DNA of 64,000 nt from Streptomyces sp. CB02923 (GTDB lineage Bacteria > Actinomycetota > Actinomycetes > Streptomycetales > Streptomycetaceae): contig NZ_LWKZ01000012.1 in the NCBI RefSeq assembly GCF_001905005.1, positions 124,001-188,000 on the forward strand, written 5' to 3'. A program made the position numbers and the translations under genes. Below, one piece after another: positions 33,000 to 40,755 of the stretch. The stretch's first letter is position 1, and the number at the start of each line of letters is the position of its first letter. The notes beneath the pieces are model-generated. The model was not told the DNA's origin and did no database searches. It worked only from the letters and a program-made list of their open reading frames with translations.

Positions 33000-33110
33000 G
33001 ATCGGAGCCCTGCGCGCGGAGCGGGCGGGCGCACCGGAGGGGGGCCGGGGTGCCGGAGCGGGCGGGTGCATCGGAGTGGGCGGGTGCACTGGAGCGGGCG
33101 GGGGAGCGCG
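33000..33110 (+). repeat. GC-rich short repeats after the LLM gene
   Basis: Between the convergent LLM and cdgA genes, GGAGCCCTGCGCGCGGA occurs twice and GGAGCGGGCGGG-like units recur about four times with a 16-base period. No terminator hairpin is obvious. Confidence 0.6.
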
Positions 33111-33165
33111 CCGGTGTGCCCGCACCCTCGGTGCTCCCTTGGCGCCCCTTCCGCGCCCCCGGCCG

Positions 33166-33201
33166 CCGTTACGCGCCGGTCTGCCGTTACGCGCCGGTCT
33201 G
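33166..33201 (+). repeat. exact 18-bp tandem duplication at the stop codon of cdgA
   Basis: CCGTTACGCGCCGGTCTG occurs at 33166-33183 and 33184-33201. The TAA stop of the minus-strand cdgA gene (33187-33189) lies in the second copy, so the duplication spans the coding end and its flank. Confidence 0.9.
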
Positions 33202-35157
33202 CCGCCCCGCCCCGATCAGGTCGCAGACCCGGTCCGGGGGCACCGGGCGGGAGTACAGCCACCCCTGCCCGGTGTCGCAGCCGATACGGCGCAACCGTTC
33301 CGCCTGCTCGGCGCTCTCGACGCACTCCGCGGTGACCGTCAGGCCCAGCCGGTGCGCGAGTGCCACCAGCGCCTCCACGATCGTCTCGTCCGCCGGGTTC
33401 GGGTGCTCCTGCGAGCGGAAGCCCCGGACGAAGGAACCGTCCAGCTTCAGTACGGACACCGGTAGCCGGCTCAGGTACGCCAGGTTCGAGTAACCGGTCC
33501 CGAAGTCGTCGATGGCGATCCGTACGCCCATCTCGCTCAGCGCCTGGAGCGCCTGGAGCGGACGCCCGGCCGACCCCATGACGGCCGACTCGGTCAGCTC
33601 CAGCTGGAGCAGCGCCGGCGGCAGCCCGGTCTCGTCGAGGATGCTCGCCACGTCCGCCACCAGGTCGGAGTCCCACACCTGCCGTACGGCGACGTTCACG
33701 CTGACGAACAGCGGTTCGGCGCCCGGACGCGCCAGCTGCCAGGCGCGGGCCTGGTGGCAGGCGCGGGCCAGCACCCAGCGGCCCAGCTCGACGATCGAGC
33801 CGTTCTCCTCCGCCAATCCGATGAACCGATTCGGCGACAGTGTGCCGAACTGCGGATGCCGCCAGCGCACCAGCGCCTCGACGCCCTGCGCCAGTCCGTC
33901 GCCGAGCCCGACCAGCGGCTGGTACTCCAGCGTGAACTCACCCCGGTCCACCGCGGGGCGCAGCGTGCTGGACAGCGCCTGGCGGGTCATCCGGTGCGCG
34001 TTGCGCTCGGGGTCGAACAGCGTCCAGCGGGCCTTGCCGTCCTCCTTCGCCCAGTACAGCGTGGTGTCCGCGGCCTGCATCAGGCCGGTCGCGGTGGTGC
34101 CGGTCGCCGCGCGCTCCACGACGCCGATGCTCGCCGAGACCGACAGCCGCTGCCCGGCGAGGTCGAAGGGCCGCTGCAGCGCGTCCAGGACGCGCTGCGC
34201 CAGTTCGGCGAGCTGCTCGGTGCCGGCCGAGTCCTCCACCAGGAGCGCGAACTCGTCGCCGCCCAGCCGGGCCACCAGGTGGCCGCTGCGGCCGCGTACC
34301 GCGCCGCGATCGGCCAGGCTCTCGGCGCAGTGCGTCAGCCGCTGGGCCACCGCGCTCAGCAGCCGGTCGCCGATCCGGTGCCCGAGGGTGTCGTTGACGG
34401 CCTTGAAGCCGTCCAGGTCGAGGTAGCACAGGCCGACCCGGCCCGTACCGTGCTGCTCGAAGGCGGCCGACTCCAGCGCGCCCGCGAGCCGTTCGAAGAA
34501 CAGCGCGCGGTTGGGCAGCCGGGTCACCGGGTCGTGCATCTGGAGGTGGCGCAGCCGGGCCAGCAGGTCGTGCCGGTCGCTGATGTCCGAGACGGACAGC
34601 AGGACGCAGTCCTCGTCCGGCAGCGGTTCGACCGTCACCTCGGCCCACAGGAACTGTCCGTCGGGATGTTTGAGTCGTCGGGTGCACCGCAGCCGGTCGC
34701 TGTGGCCGCGCAGGACCTCGCGGTACGCGGCCCAGATGCGCGGGTCGGTGCCCAGTTCGGTCAGGTCGGCGGCGGTCGCCGCGACCAGGTCGTCCGGCGC
34801 CGCGCCGACCAGTTCGCCGAAGGCGGGGTTGGCGGCGAGGACCAGGCCGTCGCGGTTCAGTACGGCCAGCGGGGCGCGGGCGGCCCGGAAGGCGGCGCGG
34901 TAGTCGCGCAGCGAGGCCGCGGAGCCGTCCCCGGCGTCTGGTTCGCCGCGGGCGCCCGCATGCGGCTCGCCGTTCGCGCCGGACCGGGTGCGTCCGTCGG
35001 CCGCGGTGGGGCCGCCGGGGTGTGCCGGGCCGGAGGCGTCGTCCGGGCCTCCGGCCGATTCGTTGGTCGGTTCATTACGCTCCGTCACCGCGGAGAGCGT
35101 CGTTCCGGGCGCGCGGCCCGTGCCGCCGGGGTATCCGCTCACTGCTCGCTCCCGCAT
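33187..35157 (-). CDS. cdgA: PAS-GGDEF-EAL c-di-GMP enzyme, CdgA-like
   Basis: This 656-residue protein makes and/or degrades cyclic di-GMP. After a disordered Gly/Ala-rich N terminus it has a PAS domain (about 90-210; LNRDGLVLAANPAFGELVG), a GGDEF domain with intact LGGDEFALL, and an EAL domain with EALVRWRHP, NLAYLSRLPVSVLKLDGSFV and LTVTAECVES. Both active sites look complete. No transmembrane helix is visible. ATG 35157 is used, although the frame is open to 35211 and neither start has a strong ribosome-binding site. A BldD-type box lies upstream. In S. coelicolor cdgA is a BldD target that affects development, and the domain order here fits. Confidence 0.88.
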   Translation of the reverse strand: MRERAVSGYPGGTGRAPGTTLSAVTERNEPTNESAGGPDDASGPAHPGGPTAADGRTRSGANGEPHAGARGEPDAGDGSAASLRDYRAAFRAARAPLAVLNRDGLVLAANPAFGELVGAAPDDLVAATAADLTELGTDPRIWAAYREVLRGHSDRLRCTRRLKHPDGQFLWAEVTVEPLPDEDCVLLSVSDISDRHDLLARLRHLQMHDPVTRLPNRALFFERLAGALESAAFEQHGTGRVGLCYLDLDGFKAVNDTLGHRIGDRLLSAVAQRLTHCAESLADRGAVRGRSGHLVARLGGDEFALLVEDSAGTEQLAELAQRVLDALQRPFDLAGQRLSVSASIGVVERAATGTTATGLMQAADTTLYWAKEDGKARWTLFDPERNAHRMTRQALSSTLRPAVDRGEFTLEYQPLVGLGDGLAQGVEALVRWRHPQFGTLSPNRFIGLAEENGSIVELGRWVLARACHQARAWQLARPGAEPLFVSVNVAVRQVWDSDLVADVASILDETGLPPALLQLELTESAVMGSAGRPLQALQALSEMGVRIAIDDFGTGYSNLAYLSRLPVSVLKLDGSFVRGFRSQEHPNPADETIVEALVALAHRLGLTVTAECVESAEQAERLRRIGCDTGQGWLYSRPVPPDRVCDLIGAGRQTGA

Positions 35158-35326
35158 GGCGCTTGTCTCGTGATGGAGGGGGGAATCCGCGCTGGAAAGT
35201 GTGGCGATCATAGAGGCTGCCGCAAGGGCCTATCCAGCGACGTAACCGTGATCATCGGCACCCATGGCGGAAGATTGGCCATTTTCGTCCGGCTGTGTTC
35301 ATGCGTATCCGGTCAACGATCGATAG

Positions 35327-35339
35327 TGACTTTCCGTTA
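35327..35339. promoter_or_regulatory. BldD-type box upstream of cdgA
   Basis: TGACTTTCCGTTA fits the BldD half-site pattern TNAC-N5-GTNA. It lies about 120-170 bases upstream of the cdgA start, in the divergent 292-base region shared with the metalloprotease gene. BldD control of cdgA is known in S. coelicolor; the match here is by eye. Confidence 0.6.
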
Positions 35340-35449
35340 CGGGGTGGGGAGTTGGGCCGGTCACTCGTCTGGGGCCCCGGAACTGGGCGTAACTCGACAA
35401 TTCGGCACAAGGTGGTGAGGGTGCTCCGAATCCGTACCGGGAGGTCGAT

Positions 35450-36703
35450 GTGCCACGCGCCCAGCAACCTCCGGAGGTGGACCGATACGTGCTGCGCCGG
35501 GTGGCCGCGGTGGCCACCTCTCTCAGCGCGGTCATAGCCACCTCCGTCGTCGCCGGCCCCGCCACCGCGTCCGAAGGGGCGCTGCCCTGCGCCCTGGCCC
35601 GTACCGACACCCATCACTCCGAGGGCCTGGACACCTGGAACGGCGCCTACCCCCGTCCGGCCCGTACTCTCCGCGCCGTCATGGTCTTTCTGTCTTTCCC
35701 GGACTCCGAGCCGGTCGCCGACCCCGGCGAACTGGCCGCCGACTACTTCCCGGCCACCTCCCGCTTCTTCGAGCGCGCGTCCTACGGCCGCTTCACCCTG
35801 CGCCCCGACGTCCAGCGCCGCTGGGTACGGATGCCGCAGACGTCCAGCACCTACGGCATACGCCGGGACTGGGACGCCGACCGCCGCGCCGCCTACCTCC
35901 GCGACGCCGTCGCCGCCGCCGACGGCTCGGTGGACTTCAGCCGCTACGACGTCGTCTACCTCGTCGCCGACCCGGACGCGGCAGGCGTCGACTCCGACGC
36001 CACCAAGGTCGTCAACCTCGACCAGCCGCTGCAGGCCGACGACGCCGACCTGCGCCGGTTCGTCACCGTCTTCGAGCAGAGCCCACCGGACCGCAACGTG
36101 CTGGCCCACGAGACTGGGCACATCTTCGACCTGCCCGACCTCTACCACCGGCCCCGGGACGGCAAGGGGGACTGGGACACCTATGTGGGGGACTGGGACC
36201 TCATGGGCAGCCAGTTCGGCCTGGCCCCCGACCCCTTCGGCTGGCACAAGTGGAAGGTCGGCTGGCTGGGCGACCGCCAGGTGACGTGCGTCTCCCTCGC
36301 CCGCGATCAGCACGGAACCGTACACACCCTGCGGCCCCTGTCGGCGCCCATGGAGCCGGGCGGCGGGCGGCGGGCGCGGCTCCTGGTCGTCCGCACCGGC
36401 CCGCGCAGCGCGCTGGCCATCGAGGCGCGCGGCGCGGTGGGCAACGATCACGAGGTCTGCACCGAGGGCGTGCTCGTCTACCGCGTGCGCAGCGAGACCG
36501 CGTCCGGGAGCGGTCCGGTGGAGGTTCTGGACGGCCACCCCGGTACCGAGGCGTGTTGGGGGACTTCCGTATTTCCCCAGCTTGCTGATGCGCCGCTCGG
36601 CGAGGGCGAAAGCATGGACGATGCCGAGGACGGCGTACGGGTGCAGGTGTACGGGCGGTCGTCGTCCGGGGACTGGACGGTCAAGGTGGGGCGGAGCGGC
36701 TGA
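35450..36703 (+). CDS. secreted M6-like zinc metalloprotease
   Basis: This 417-residue exported protein has a signal peptide (RRVAAVATSLSAVIATSVVAG, then ATASEG) and the zinc-protease motif LAHETGHIFDLPDLYH (HExxH with downstream Asp/His) at about residue 223. A methionine-turn-like WDLMGSQFG follows. The motif resembles M6 (immune inhibitor A-like) peptidases. The GTG start at 35450 follows GGGAGGTCGAT. It is divergent from cdgA across the BldD-box region, so it may be developmentally regulated. Shorter than typical M6 enzymes, it appears to lack the extra C-terminal domains. It ends at a strong bidirectional terminator. Confidence 0.8.
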   Translation: MPRAQQPPEVDRYVLRRVAAVATSLSAVIATSVVAGPATASEGALPCALARTDTHHSEGLDTWNGAYPRPARTLRAVMVFLSFPDSEPVADPGELAADYFPATSRFFERASYGRFTLRPDVQRRWVRMPQTSSTYGIRRDWDADRRAAYLRDAVAAADGSVDFSRYDVVYLVADPDAAGVDSDATKVVNLDQPLQADDADLRRFVTVFEQSPPDRNVLAHETGHIFDLPDLYHRPRDGKGDWDTYVGDWDLMGSQFGLAPDPFGWHKWKVGWLGDRQVTCVSLARDQHGTVHTLRPLSAPMEPGGGRRARLLVVRTGPRSALAIEARGAVGNDHEVCTEGVLVYRVRSETASGSGPVEVLDGHPGTEACWGTSVFPQLADAPLGEGESMDDAEDGVRVQVYGRSSSGDWTVKVGRSG

Positions 36704-36782
36704 GGCGACGCCCCGGTCGGGGCCTTTCGCGGCCTCCCGGGCGCTCCCGGTTCCTTCGGCCCCTACGGTCCCTACGGCGCAC

Positions 36783-36816
36783 GAAGAAGGCCCCCACCGA
36801 GGTGGGGGCCTTCTTC
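36783..36816. terminator. bidirectional terminator between metalloprotease and tRNA-Lys copy 3
   Basis: GAAGAAGGCCCCCACC (36783-36798) and GGTGGGGGCCTTCTTC (36801-36816) are perfect 16-base arms two bases apart. The A/T outer part gives a T-rich end on both strands, a classical intrinsic terminator. Confidence 0.9.
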
Positions 36817-36822
36817 TGTCGG

Positions 36823-36896
36823 TGCGCCGCCAGGGACTCGAACCCCGGACCCGCTGATTAAGAGTCAGCTGCTCTAACCAACTGAGCTAGCGGCGC
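36823..36896 (-). tRNA. tRNA-Lys (anticodon CTT), copy 3
   Basis: These are the same 74 bases as copies 1 and 2. A -10-like TAATGT lies about 18 bases upstream on the minus strand, and the terminator at 36783-36816 lies seven bases past its 3' end. Confidence 0.97.
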
Positions 36897-36964
36897 CTGC
36901 TGACGTGGAAAACATTAGCATCCTGATCGGGCGGCGCAAAAATCGATTCCGCGGGGCCGCTCCC

Positions 36965-37807
36965 TCACCGGGGTGTGAGGGGCGCGGCGGCCTTGACGGG
37001 GCGGGATTCCGGGGGCGTCGGGGCGGTGGTGGCGCTGGTCACAGGGGTGAGGGCGGCGCCGTCCGGCGTACCGGGGGCCGGGGCCGGCGCGGTCGCGGGG
37101 GGCGGTGCCGTCCGGGTGACGGGGGAGCGGCGGGCGGCACGTATGCAGGCCCAGAGCAGCGTGCCCGGCCCGGGGAGCCAGGGGTGGCGCACGTCCGGGG
37201 CCACCAGCCAGCGGGAGGCGGCGGGGTCGGGGGCGCCGGGGCCGGTGTGCGGCGGGTCCGGATGTGGGCCCGGGTGCGGGCCCGGATGTGGGAGGTCCTG
37301 CTGCGGCAGGTCCGGCTGTAGCAGGACCTGCTGTGACGGGTCCGGCTGTGACGGGTCCGGTCGCGGCCGTTCCGGTTGCGGTGGCCGGTGCGGGAAGAGG
37401 GGCGGGACGGTCACCGCGTCGCCGGCTCCGTGGCAGAGCAGCGGCGGTACTGAACCGGACCACTCCTCCCAGCCGAGCAGGGCGGGCAGCCGCCGGGCCG
37501 TGCCGGGCTCGGCGAACAGCAGGATGCGGCCGCGGTGGGTGGCCACGGGGCCGGACCCGGGCCCTGCGGTCCATAAGCGGTCCACCAGGTCGCGGCCGAA
37601 GAGCGCCGGCGCGTTGATCACATCGAAGACGGTGCCGCACGGCAACGTGCTCGGGGCATCCGGACGGGCCGCCCACCGGGCATGCACGCTCTCCGGGTAC
37701 GGGTCGGCGGAGGCGAGCCAGTCGGCGCCGGCGAGCGTGACGTACGACGCGGTGTGGAAGACGGCGGAGACGGGGCGGCGGGGGTGCCCGGAGGGCCAGT
37801 CGCTCAT
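36965..37807 (-). CDS. PrimPol-like N-terminal domain protein with proline-rich insert
   Basis: This 280-residue cytoplasmic protein resembles the short bifunctional primase/polymerase-type proteins of streptomycetes. Recognisable parts are TVFDVINAPALFGRDLVDRL, GPVATHRGRILLFAEPGTA and, near the end, SRWLVAPDVRHPWLPG. The catalytic acidic residues of true PrimPol enzymes are not obvious to me, so polymerase activity is doubtful. Residues 135-180 are a Pro/Gln/His-rich repeat (DPSQPDPSQQ, HPGPHPGPHPDPPH). ATG 37807 begins MSDWPSGHPRR; the frame is open further upstream without homology. A second protein with the same spaced motifs is encoded at 49855. Confidence 0.6.
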   Translation of the reverse strand: MSDWPSGHPRRPVSAVFHTASYVTLAGADWLASADPYPESVHARWAARPDAPSTLPCGTVFDVINAPALFGRDLVDRLWTAGPGSGPVATHRGRILLFAEPGTARRLPALLGWEEWSGSVPPLLCHGAGDAVTVPPLFPHRPPQPERPRPDPSQPDPSQQVLLQPDLPQQDLPHPGPHPGPHPDPPHTGPGAPDPAASRWLVAPDVRHPWLPGPGTLLWACIRAARRSPVTRTAPPPATAPAPAPGTPDGAALTPVTSATTAPTPPESRPVKAAAPLTPR

Positions 37808-37906
37808 GGGCCCTGGTTTACCGGCAGGTGGTGTTCCGTTTCTGCGGAATGGCTGAAATCCGGACAGGACGGGGCGGTGTGGGGTATGTTTCCGCGCCCG
37901 CATATG

Positions 37907-37947
37907 CCCCCGGCCCATGATCAACATAGTTGATCATGGGCCGGGGG
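37907..37947. terminator. perfect 19-bp-arm hairpin with 3-base loop
   Basis: The left arm 37907-37925 (CCCCCGGCCCATGATCAAC) and the right arm 37929-37947 are exactly complementary around ATA. It lies between two minus-strand genes, 100 bases before the PrimPol-like start and 250 bases after the small gene at 38197. It may terminate or attenuate transcription. The A/T-rich tip (ATGATCAAC) is unusual for a terminator in this genome. Confidence 0.6.
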
Positions 37948-38010
37948 GGTGCGGAACGAGCGGGGTGGGGCGTCGCGGTCGGCGGATCGCCGGGCGGCCC
38001 GGGGCGCGCC

Positions 38011-38048
38011 GGGCAGGCCGGGACGCGGCGGGCAGGCCGGGACGCGGC
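38011..38048 (+). repeat. 19-bp tandem repeat
   Basis: GGGCAGGCCGGGACGCGGC occurs at 38011-38029 and 38030-38048, followed by a partial third copy. It lies in the 389-base gene-free stretch 37808-38196, which otherwise holds the hairpin at 37907 and the 24-base repeats at 38134. Confidence 0.85.
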
Positions 38049-38133
38049 GGGCAGGGGCCGGGGCAGAGCAAGTCCGGAGCCGCAGCCGTACCCGCAGCCA
38101 GGGCCAGGGCCAGAGCCGCATCATTCAGCTCAT

Positions 38134-38205
38134 GACCGGCCGAACCGTTCGATCCACGACCGGCCGAACCGTTCGATCCGCGACCGGACGAACAGTTCAG
38201 TCCGT
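38134..38205 (+). repeat. 24-bp tandem repeat running into a gene end
   Basis: Three 24-base units start at 38134, 38158 and 38182 with GACCGGCCGAACCGTTCGAT-type sequence; the first two differ at one base and the third is diverged. The third contains the stop codon of the minus-strand gene at 38197. Confidence 0.85.
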
Positions 38206-38583
38206 GGCGTCGAGACGGCTGCCGTCACCGCCGCGCAGCAGGCCGCGGCCGAACTCGACCATCTTCGCCGCGTAGTCCTCGGTCCAGCCGGCGCGTTCCG
38301 CGATCACGGACAGCGGCAGCCGGTCGAAGCGCCGGGGGTCGGCGAGCTGGGCCGCAGCCATCGCCTGGAACTCCGTGGCCCGGTCCGCCGCCGCCCGGAA
38401 CGCGAGCGTCAGCTCGGTGGAGCGGGCGAGCAGTTCCTTGGGGTCCTCGATGGACTCCAGATCGAAGAAGTGCTCGGGATCGGACGTGGCCTCCGGAGGC
38501 TCGAAGAGCAGCGGAGCCGGTTTCAGGCGCCGGGGCGCGGGGGCAGTCCCGCGCGGGTCGGAAGCCGGTTGCGGCTCGGACAT
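38197..38583 (-). CDS. small conserved-looking hypothetical protein
   Basis: This 128-residue cytoplasmic protein starts at ATG 38583 behind an excellent AGGAGG. The first 40 residues are Pro/Ala-rich; the rest is helical and acidic (FFDLESIEDPKELLARSTEL, then FRAAADRATEFQAMAAAQLA) and ends with a helix-turn-helix-like stretch (LPLSVIAERAGWTEDYAAKMVEFGRG). The latter could bind DNA or a partner, but I do not recognise a family. The 3' end lies in a 24-base repeat array. The 308-base stretch upstream (38584-38891) contains no gene or signal that I can support. Confidence 0.65.
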   Translation of the reverse strand: MSEPQPASDPRGTAPAPRRLKPAPLLFEPPEATSDPEHFFDLESIEDPKELLARSTELTLAFRAAADRATEFQAMAAAQLADPRRFDRLPLSVIAERAGWTEDYAAKMVEFGRGLLRGGDGSRLDATD

Positions 38584-38891
38584 GTACGTACCTCCTGGAT
38601 CGTGTGCCGCGTTCCATTGTCCCGCGCCGCGCAAGTGCGCCTGGGGGTGCGCCCTTACGGGGCTCACCCGCCCGGAGGAGCAGCGCGCCACATATCGCGC
38701 GCCCCTGTACCGCGCCCGCACCGCCACCGTACGACCGTACGCGGCGCACAACAGTAGAAGTGCGCCGCACTGGCCGACGCACGCCCCTGAACGGGAGAGC
38801 CGGCCAACGGCCGCGTGGCCCGCCTCCCAGCACTGGAAGGACAAGATCACGAACCTGGGTGCCCAGGGCGGATGTGGCGAAAGGCAAACGT
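38584..38891 (-). other. gene-free stretch upstream of the small hypothetical gene
   Basis: It should include the promoter of the gene ending at 38197. I see only GC-rich sequence with ACCGTACG-type near-repeats around 38725. No hairpin, tRNA or plausible coding frame with a ribosome-binding site is visible. Confidence 0.4.
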
Positions 38892-38911
38892 CCCGGCCCA
38901 TCGGGGCCGGG
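38892..38911 (-). terminator. hairpin after the hypothetical gene at 38932
   Basis: CCCGGCCC (38892-38899) and GGGCCGGG (38904-38911) pair around ATCG, twenty bases past the stop codon of the minus-strand gene. ACGTTTGCCTTT follows on that strand. Confidence 0.65.
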
Positions 38912-38931
38912 GCGTTGTCGCTCTGCTTCAA

Positions 38932-39612
38932 CTACCTTTCCGGGCAGACCAGTTCCGGCCTGGTGCGATTCGGGGAGCAGCAGACCAGGGTCAGGGACAG
39001 GAACGAGGGACGTTCGAGGTAGAAGCCGTGCGACACGTCGCCACCCCATCCCAGCCGTTCGGCGGCGGAGCGGACGAGTATCGCCGGTCGCGTAGTGCCG
39101 CGGTCCGGCTCGGAGGCGAACCGGGGCGCGTGCGCGGTGAGCTGTTTCCCGAGCCATCGCGCCGCCTCCTCCGGTTCGCCCCAGGTGCCCCGTACCAGCC
39201 TGCCGGGCTTGGTGAGCCAGTAGGCGGTCTCCAGTGGGGGCAGGTCCACGACGGGGAACTCTGCCCTCACCTCTCGATAGCGTTCAACGAGCCGCTGCCC
39301 TGCGGTGTCGTCGTCCCCGGCCGGGGCCGGTGGCGAGTAAGGGTGGGGAGGTCGTCTCAGCGCTTCCTCATCAAAGCGCTGCTTGACACCAGTCCATAGA
39401 TAGCCGTGGAAATGCAACTGGTCGTCCTTGTCCGGAACAGTCGAAGGCGGGCCTCTGCTTTCCCCGGAGAGCAGAGGTCGCCAGTCGGGCAGCGGCCGGT
39501 CGGTCAGACCGAGAGGCCGAAGCGGGCCGGGTCGATACCGGCCGCGTTCAGTTCGGCGGTGGTGAAGCGCAGCGGGGCCATATCGGGGCGCTTGTCGTCG
39601 CCCAGCGCCCAC
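38932..39612 (-). CDS. hypothetical protein, start uncertain
   Basis: An open frame of up to 226 residues has a convincing C-terminal two-thirds: LVERYREVRAEFPVVDLPPL, then ETAYWLTKPGRLVRGTWGEP and AARWLGKQLTAHAPRF, ending CCSPNRTRPELVCPER. I do not recognise the family. The only ATG (39612) overlaps the DUF397 gene by 109 bases and lacks a good ribosome-binding site, so the true start is probably further downstream at a rarer codon. Base composition is lower in GC than its neighbours. It follows the DUF397 gene in the same direction and could belong to that cassette. Confidence 0.45.
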   Translation of the reverse strand: MGAGRRQAPRYGPAALHHRRTERGRYRPGPLRPLGLTDRPLPDWRPLLSGESRGPPSTVPDKDDQLHFHGYLWTGVKQRFDEEALRRPPHPYSPPAPAGDDDTAGQRLVERYREVRAEFPVVDLPPLETAYWLTKPGRLVRGTWGEPEEAARWLGKQLTAHAPRFASEPDRGTTRPAILVRSAAERLGWGGDVSHGFYLERPSFLSLTLVCCSPNRTRPELVCPER

Positions 39613-39740
39613 GCGTCATGGCCGATCTTCGCCAGCGTGGCGCAGGACTCGCCGTCCGGGTGTGTATTGCCTCCGCATGCCTTGAAGAATTCGGCTCCGT
39701 TGATGGGCAGGCTGTGCAGGTCTGGGTCGGTTCCGGGCAT
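39504..39740 (-). CDS. DUF397-family protein
   Basis: This small protein of 78 residues has the end typical of DUF397 (PLRFTTAELNAAGIDPARFGL) and a core ACGGNTHPDGESCATLAKIG. DUF397 genes almost always sit next to an XRE regulator with a DUF5753 domain in streptomycetes, as here, and influence development or antibiotic production in the few cases studied. Some such pairs behave like toxin-antitoxin modules. ATG 39740 has AGGAAGG nine bases upstream. It lies 181 bases downstream of the XRE gene in the same direction. Confidence 0.8.
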   Translation of the reverse strand: MPGTDPDLHSLPINGAEFFKACGGNTHPDGESCATLAKIGHDAWALGDDKRPDMAPLRFTTAELNAAGIDPARFGLSV

Positions 39741-39921
39741 GGGTGTGCCTTCCTGTGAGATCAGTGACGGGGCAGGATTGGAACGCATACTGATCCGGCT
39801 TCGAAGCGAGCAGTCGTCGGCCAGTGGAGAGGCTTCGGATGGGAGTGGAACCATTTCCATGGATGTATCCTCGACCGCTCGGGCCGAGAGCTCCAGCGCT
39901 ATTCGCGTTGCCGGGTAGAAA

Positions 39922-40755
39922 TCATGAACGGTAGGCCGCAGCCCACTCGGCGAACAGTGCCGTGGCCTCTTCATCGAACAAAGCGTGGCGCTCGTATCGG
40001 CCAAAGATTTCGAGGTGTTCTGCGATGTCCCGGGAATCCTGGAAAACTATGCGCCCCGTGAACGTTTCAACAGTCGTCAGTCGTTGGTCATAGATCGTGA
40101 ATGTATTCATCGGGCCGCGCCCAATGCTATTTCCCAATGGGAGTACGCCAATGTGCACATTCGGGAGGTGTGACAGTGAGGCAAGGTGATCGATCTGCAC
40201 GGCCATCACCGCACGCGGGACAACGGCCCACCTGGCGGCCTGCTCCGTCAACAGGAAAGTGAAGTGCTTTCTGCTGTCGTAGAGAATTGCCTGCCGCTCC
40301 AGTTTCTTTGCGATCGTCCTGGAAATGTCCCCCGGAGAGTGGCTCAGGCTCGCCCTGATGTACTCAGGTGTGGCCAGGAGTCCTGTCACCATCGCGGGCA
40401 GGAAGTACCGGAGTGTCACGGCTTCCGTTTCGAGGCCCGCCAACTCCGACTGGCGCTTCTCCAGACCTCTCCGCCATGATGCCCGCTTGCCCTGCCATTC
40501 CGTATGGGCCAGACGTGCGAGGGCGGCTGCTTCTGCCACGATCTCCGCTGGTGCGTCGAGTGCTCTGACAATCAGCTCGACATCGACGAGGCCCGGCGTG
40601 ATCCGTCCGGTTTCGATGTTGCTGAGCTTGGTCTGGGACATGTTGCAGCGCCGGGCGAGCCACACCTGCGTACGGCTGGCTCGCCTGCGCATTGCGCGGA
40701 GTGTTTCTGCCAGGTCGGCCTTCGACTGACCCAGCTGCCCAGGATCAAACGTCAA
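39922..40755 (-). CDS. XRE-family regulator with DUF5753 domain
   Basis: This 277-residue protein has an N-terminal helix-turn-helix (TQVWLARRCNMSQTKLSNIE, about residues 28-47) and a C-terminal DUF5753 domain (about 100-270) with AMVTGLLATPEYIRA, the internal VMAVQIDHLASLSHLPNV segment and FGRYERHALFDEEATALF. These regulators are numerous in streptomycetes and pair with DUF397 proteins. The likely TTG start at 40755 has AAGGG upstream and overlaps the DUF6879 gene by eleven bases. The DNA here is noticeably less GC-rich than the flanks, which suggests horizontal acquisition or weak codon adaptation. Confidence 0.88.
   Translation of the reverse strand: MTFDPGQLGQSKADLAETLRAMRRRASRTQVWLARRCNMSQTKLSNIETGRITPGLVDVELIVRALDAPAEIVAEAAALARLAHTEWQGKRASWRRGLEKRQSELAGLETEAVTLRYFLPAMVTGLLATPEYIRASLSHSPGDISRTIAKKLERQAILYDSRKHFTFLLTEQAARWAVVPRAVMAVQIDHLASLSHLPNVHIGVLPLGNSIGRGPMNTFTIYDQRLTTVETFTGRIVFQDSRDIAEHLEIFGRYERHALFDEEATALFAEWAAAYRS

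Noticed and set aside
37907..38205. The large hairpin plus repeats as the end of an insertion sequence.
   Set aside because: There is no transposase frame and no partner inverted repeat within a plausible distance, and the flanking genes are intact.
38584..38931. A 5' extension of the small hypothetical gene at 38197 up to 38931 (244 residues).
   Set aside because: The extension is Arg/Cys-rich with no family resemblance, while ATG 38583 has a near-perfect AGGAGG; a terminator hairpin of the upstream gene also falls within the extension.
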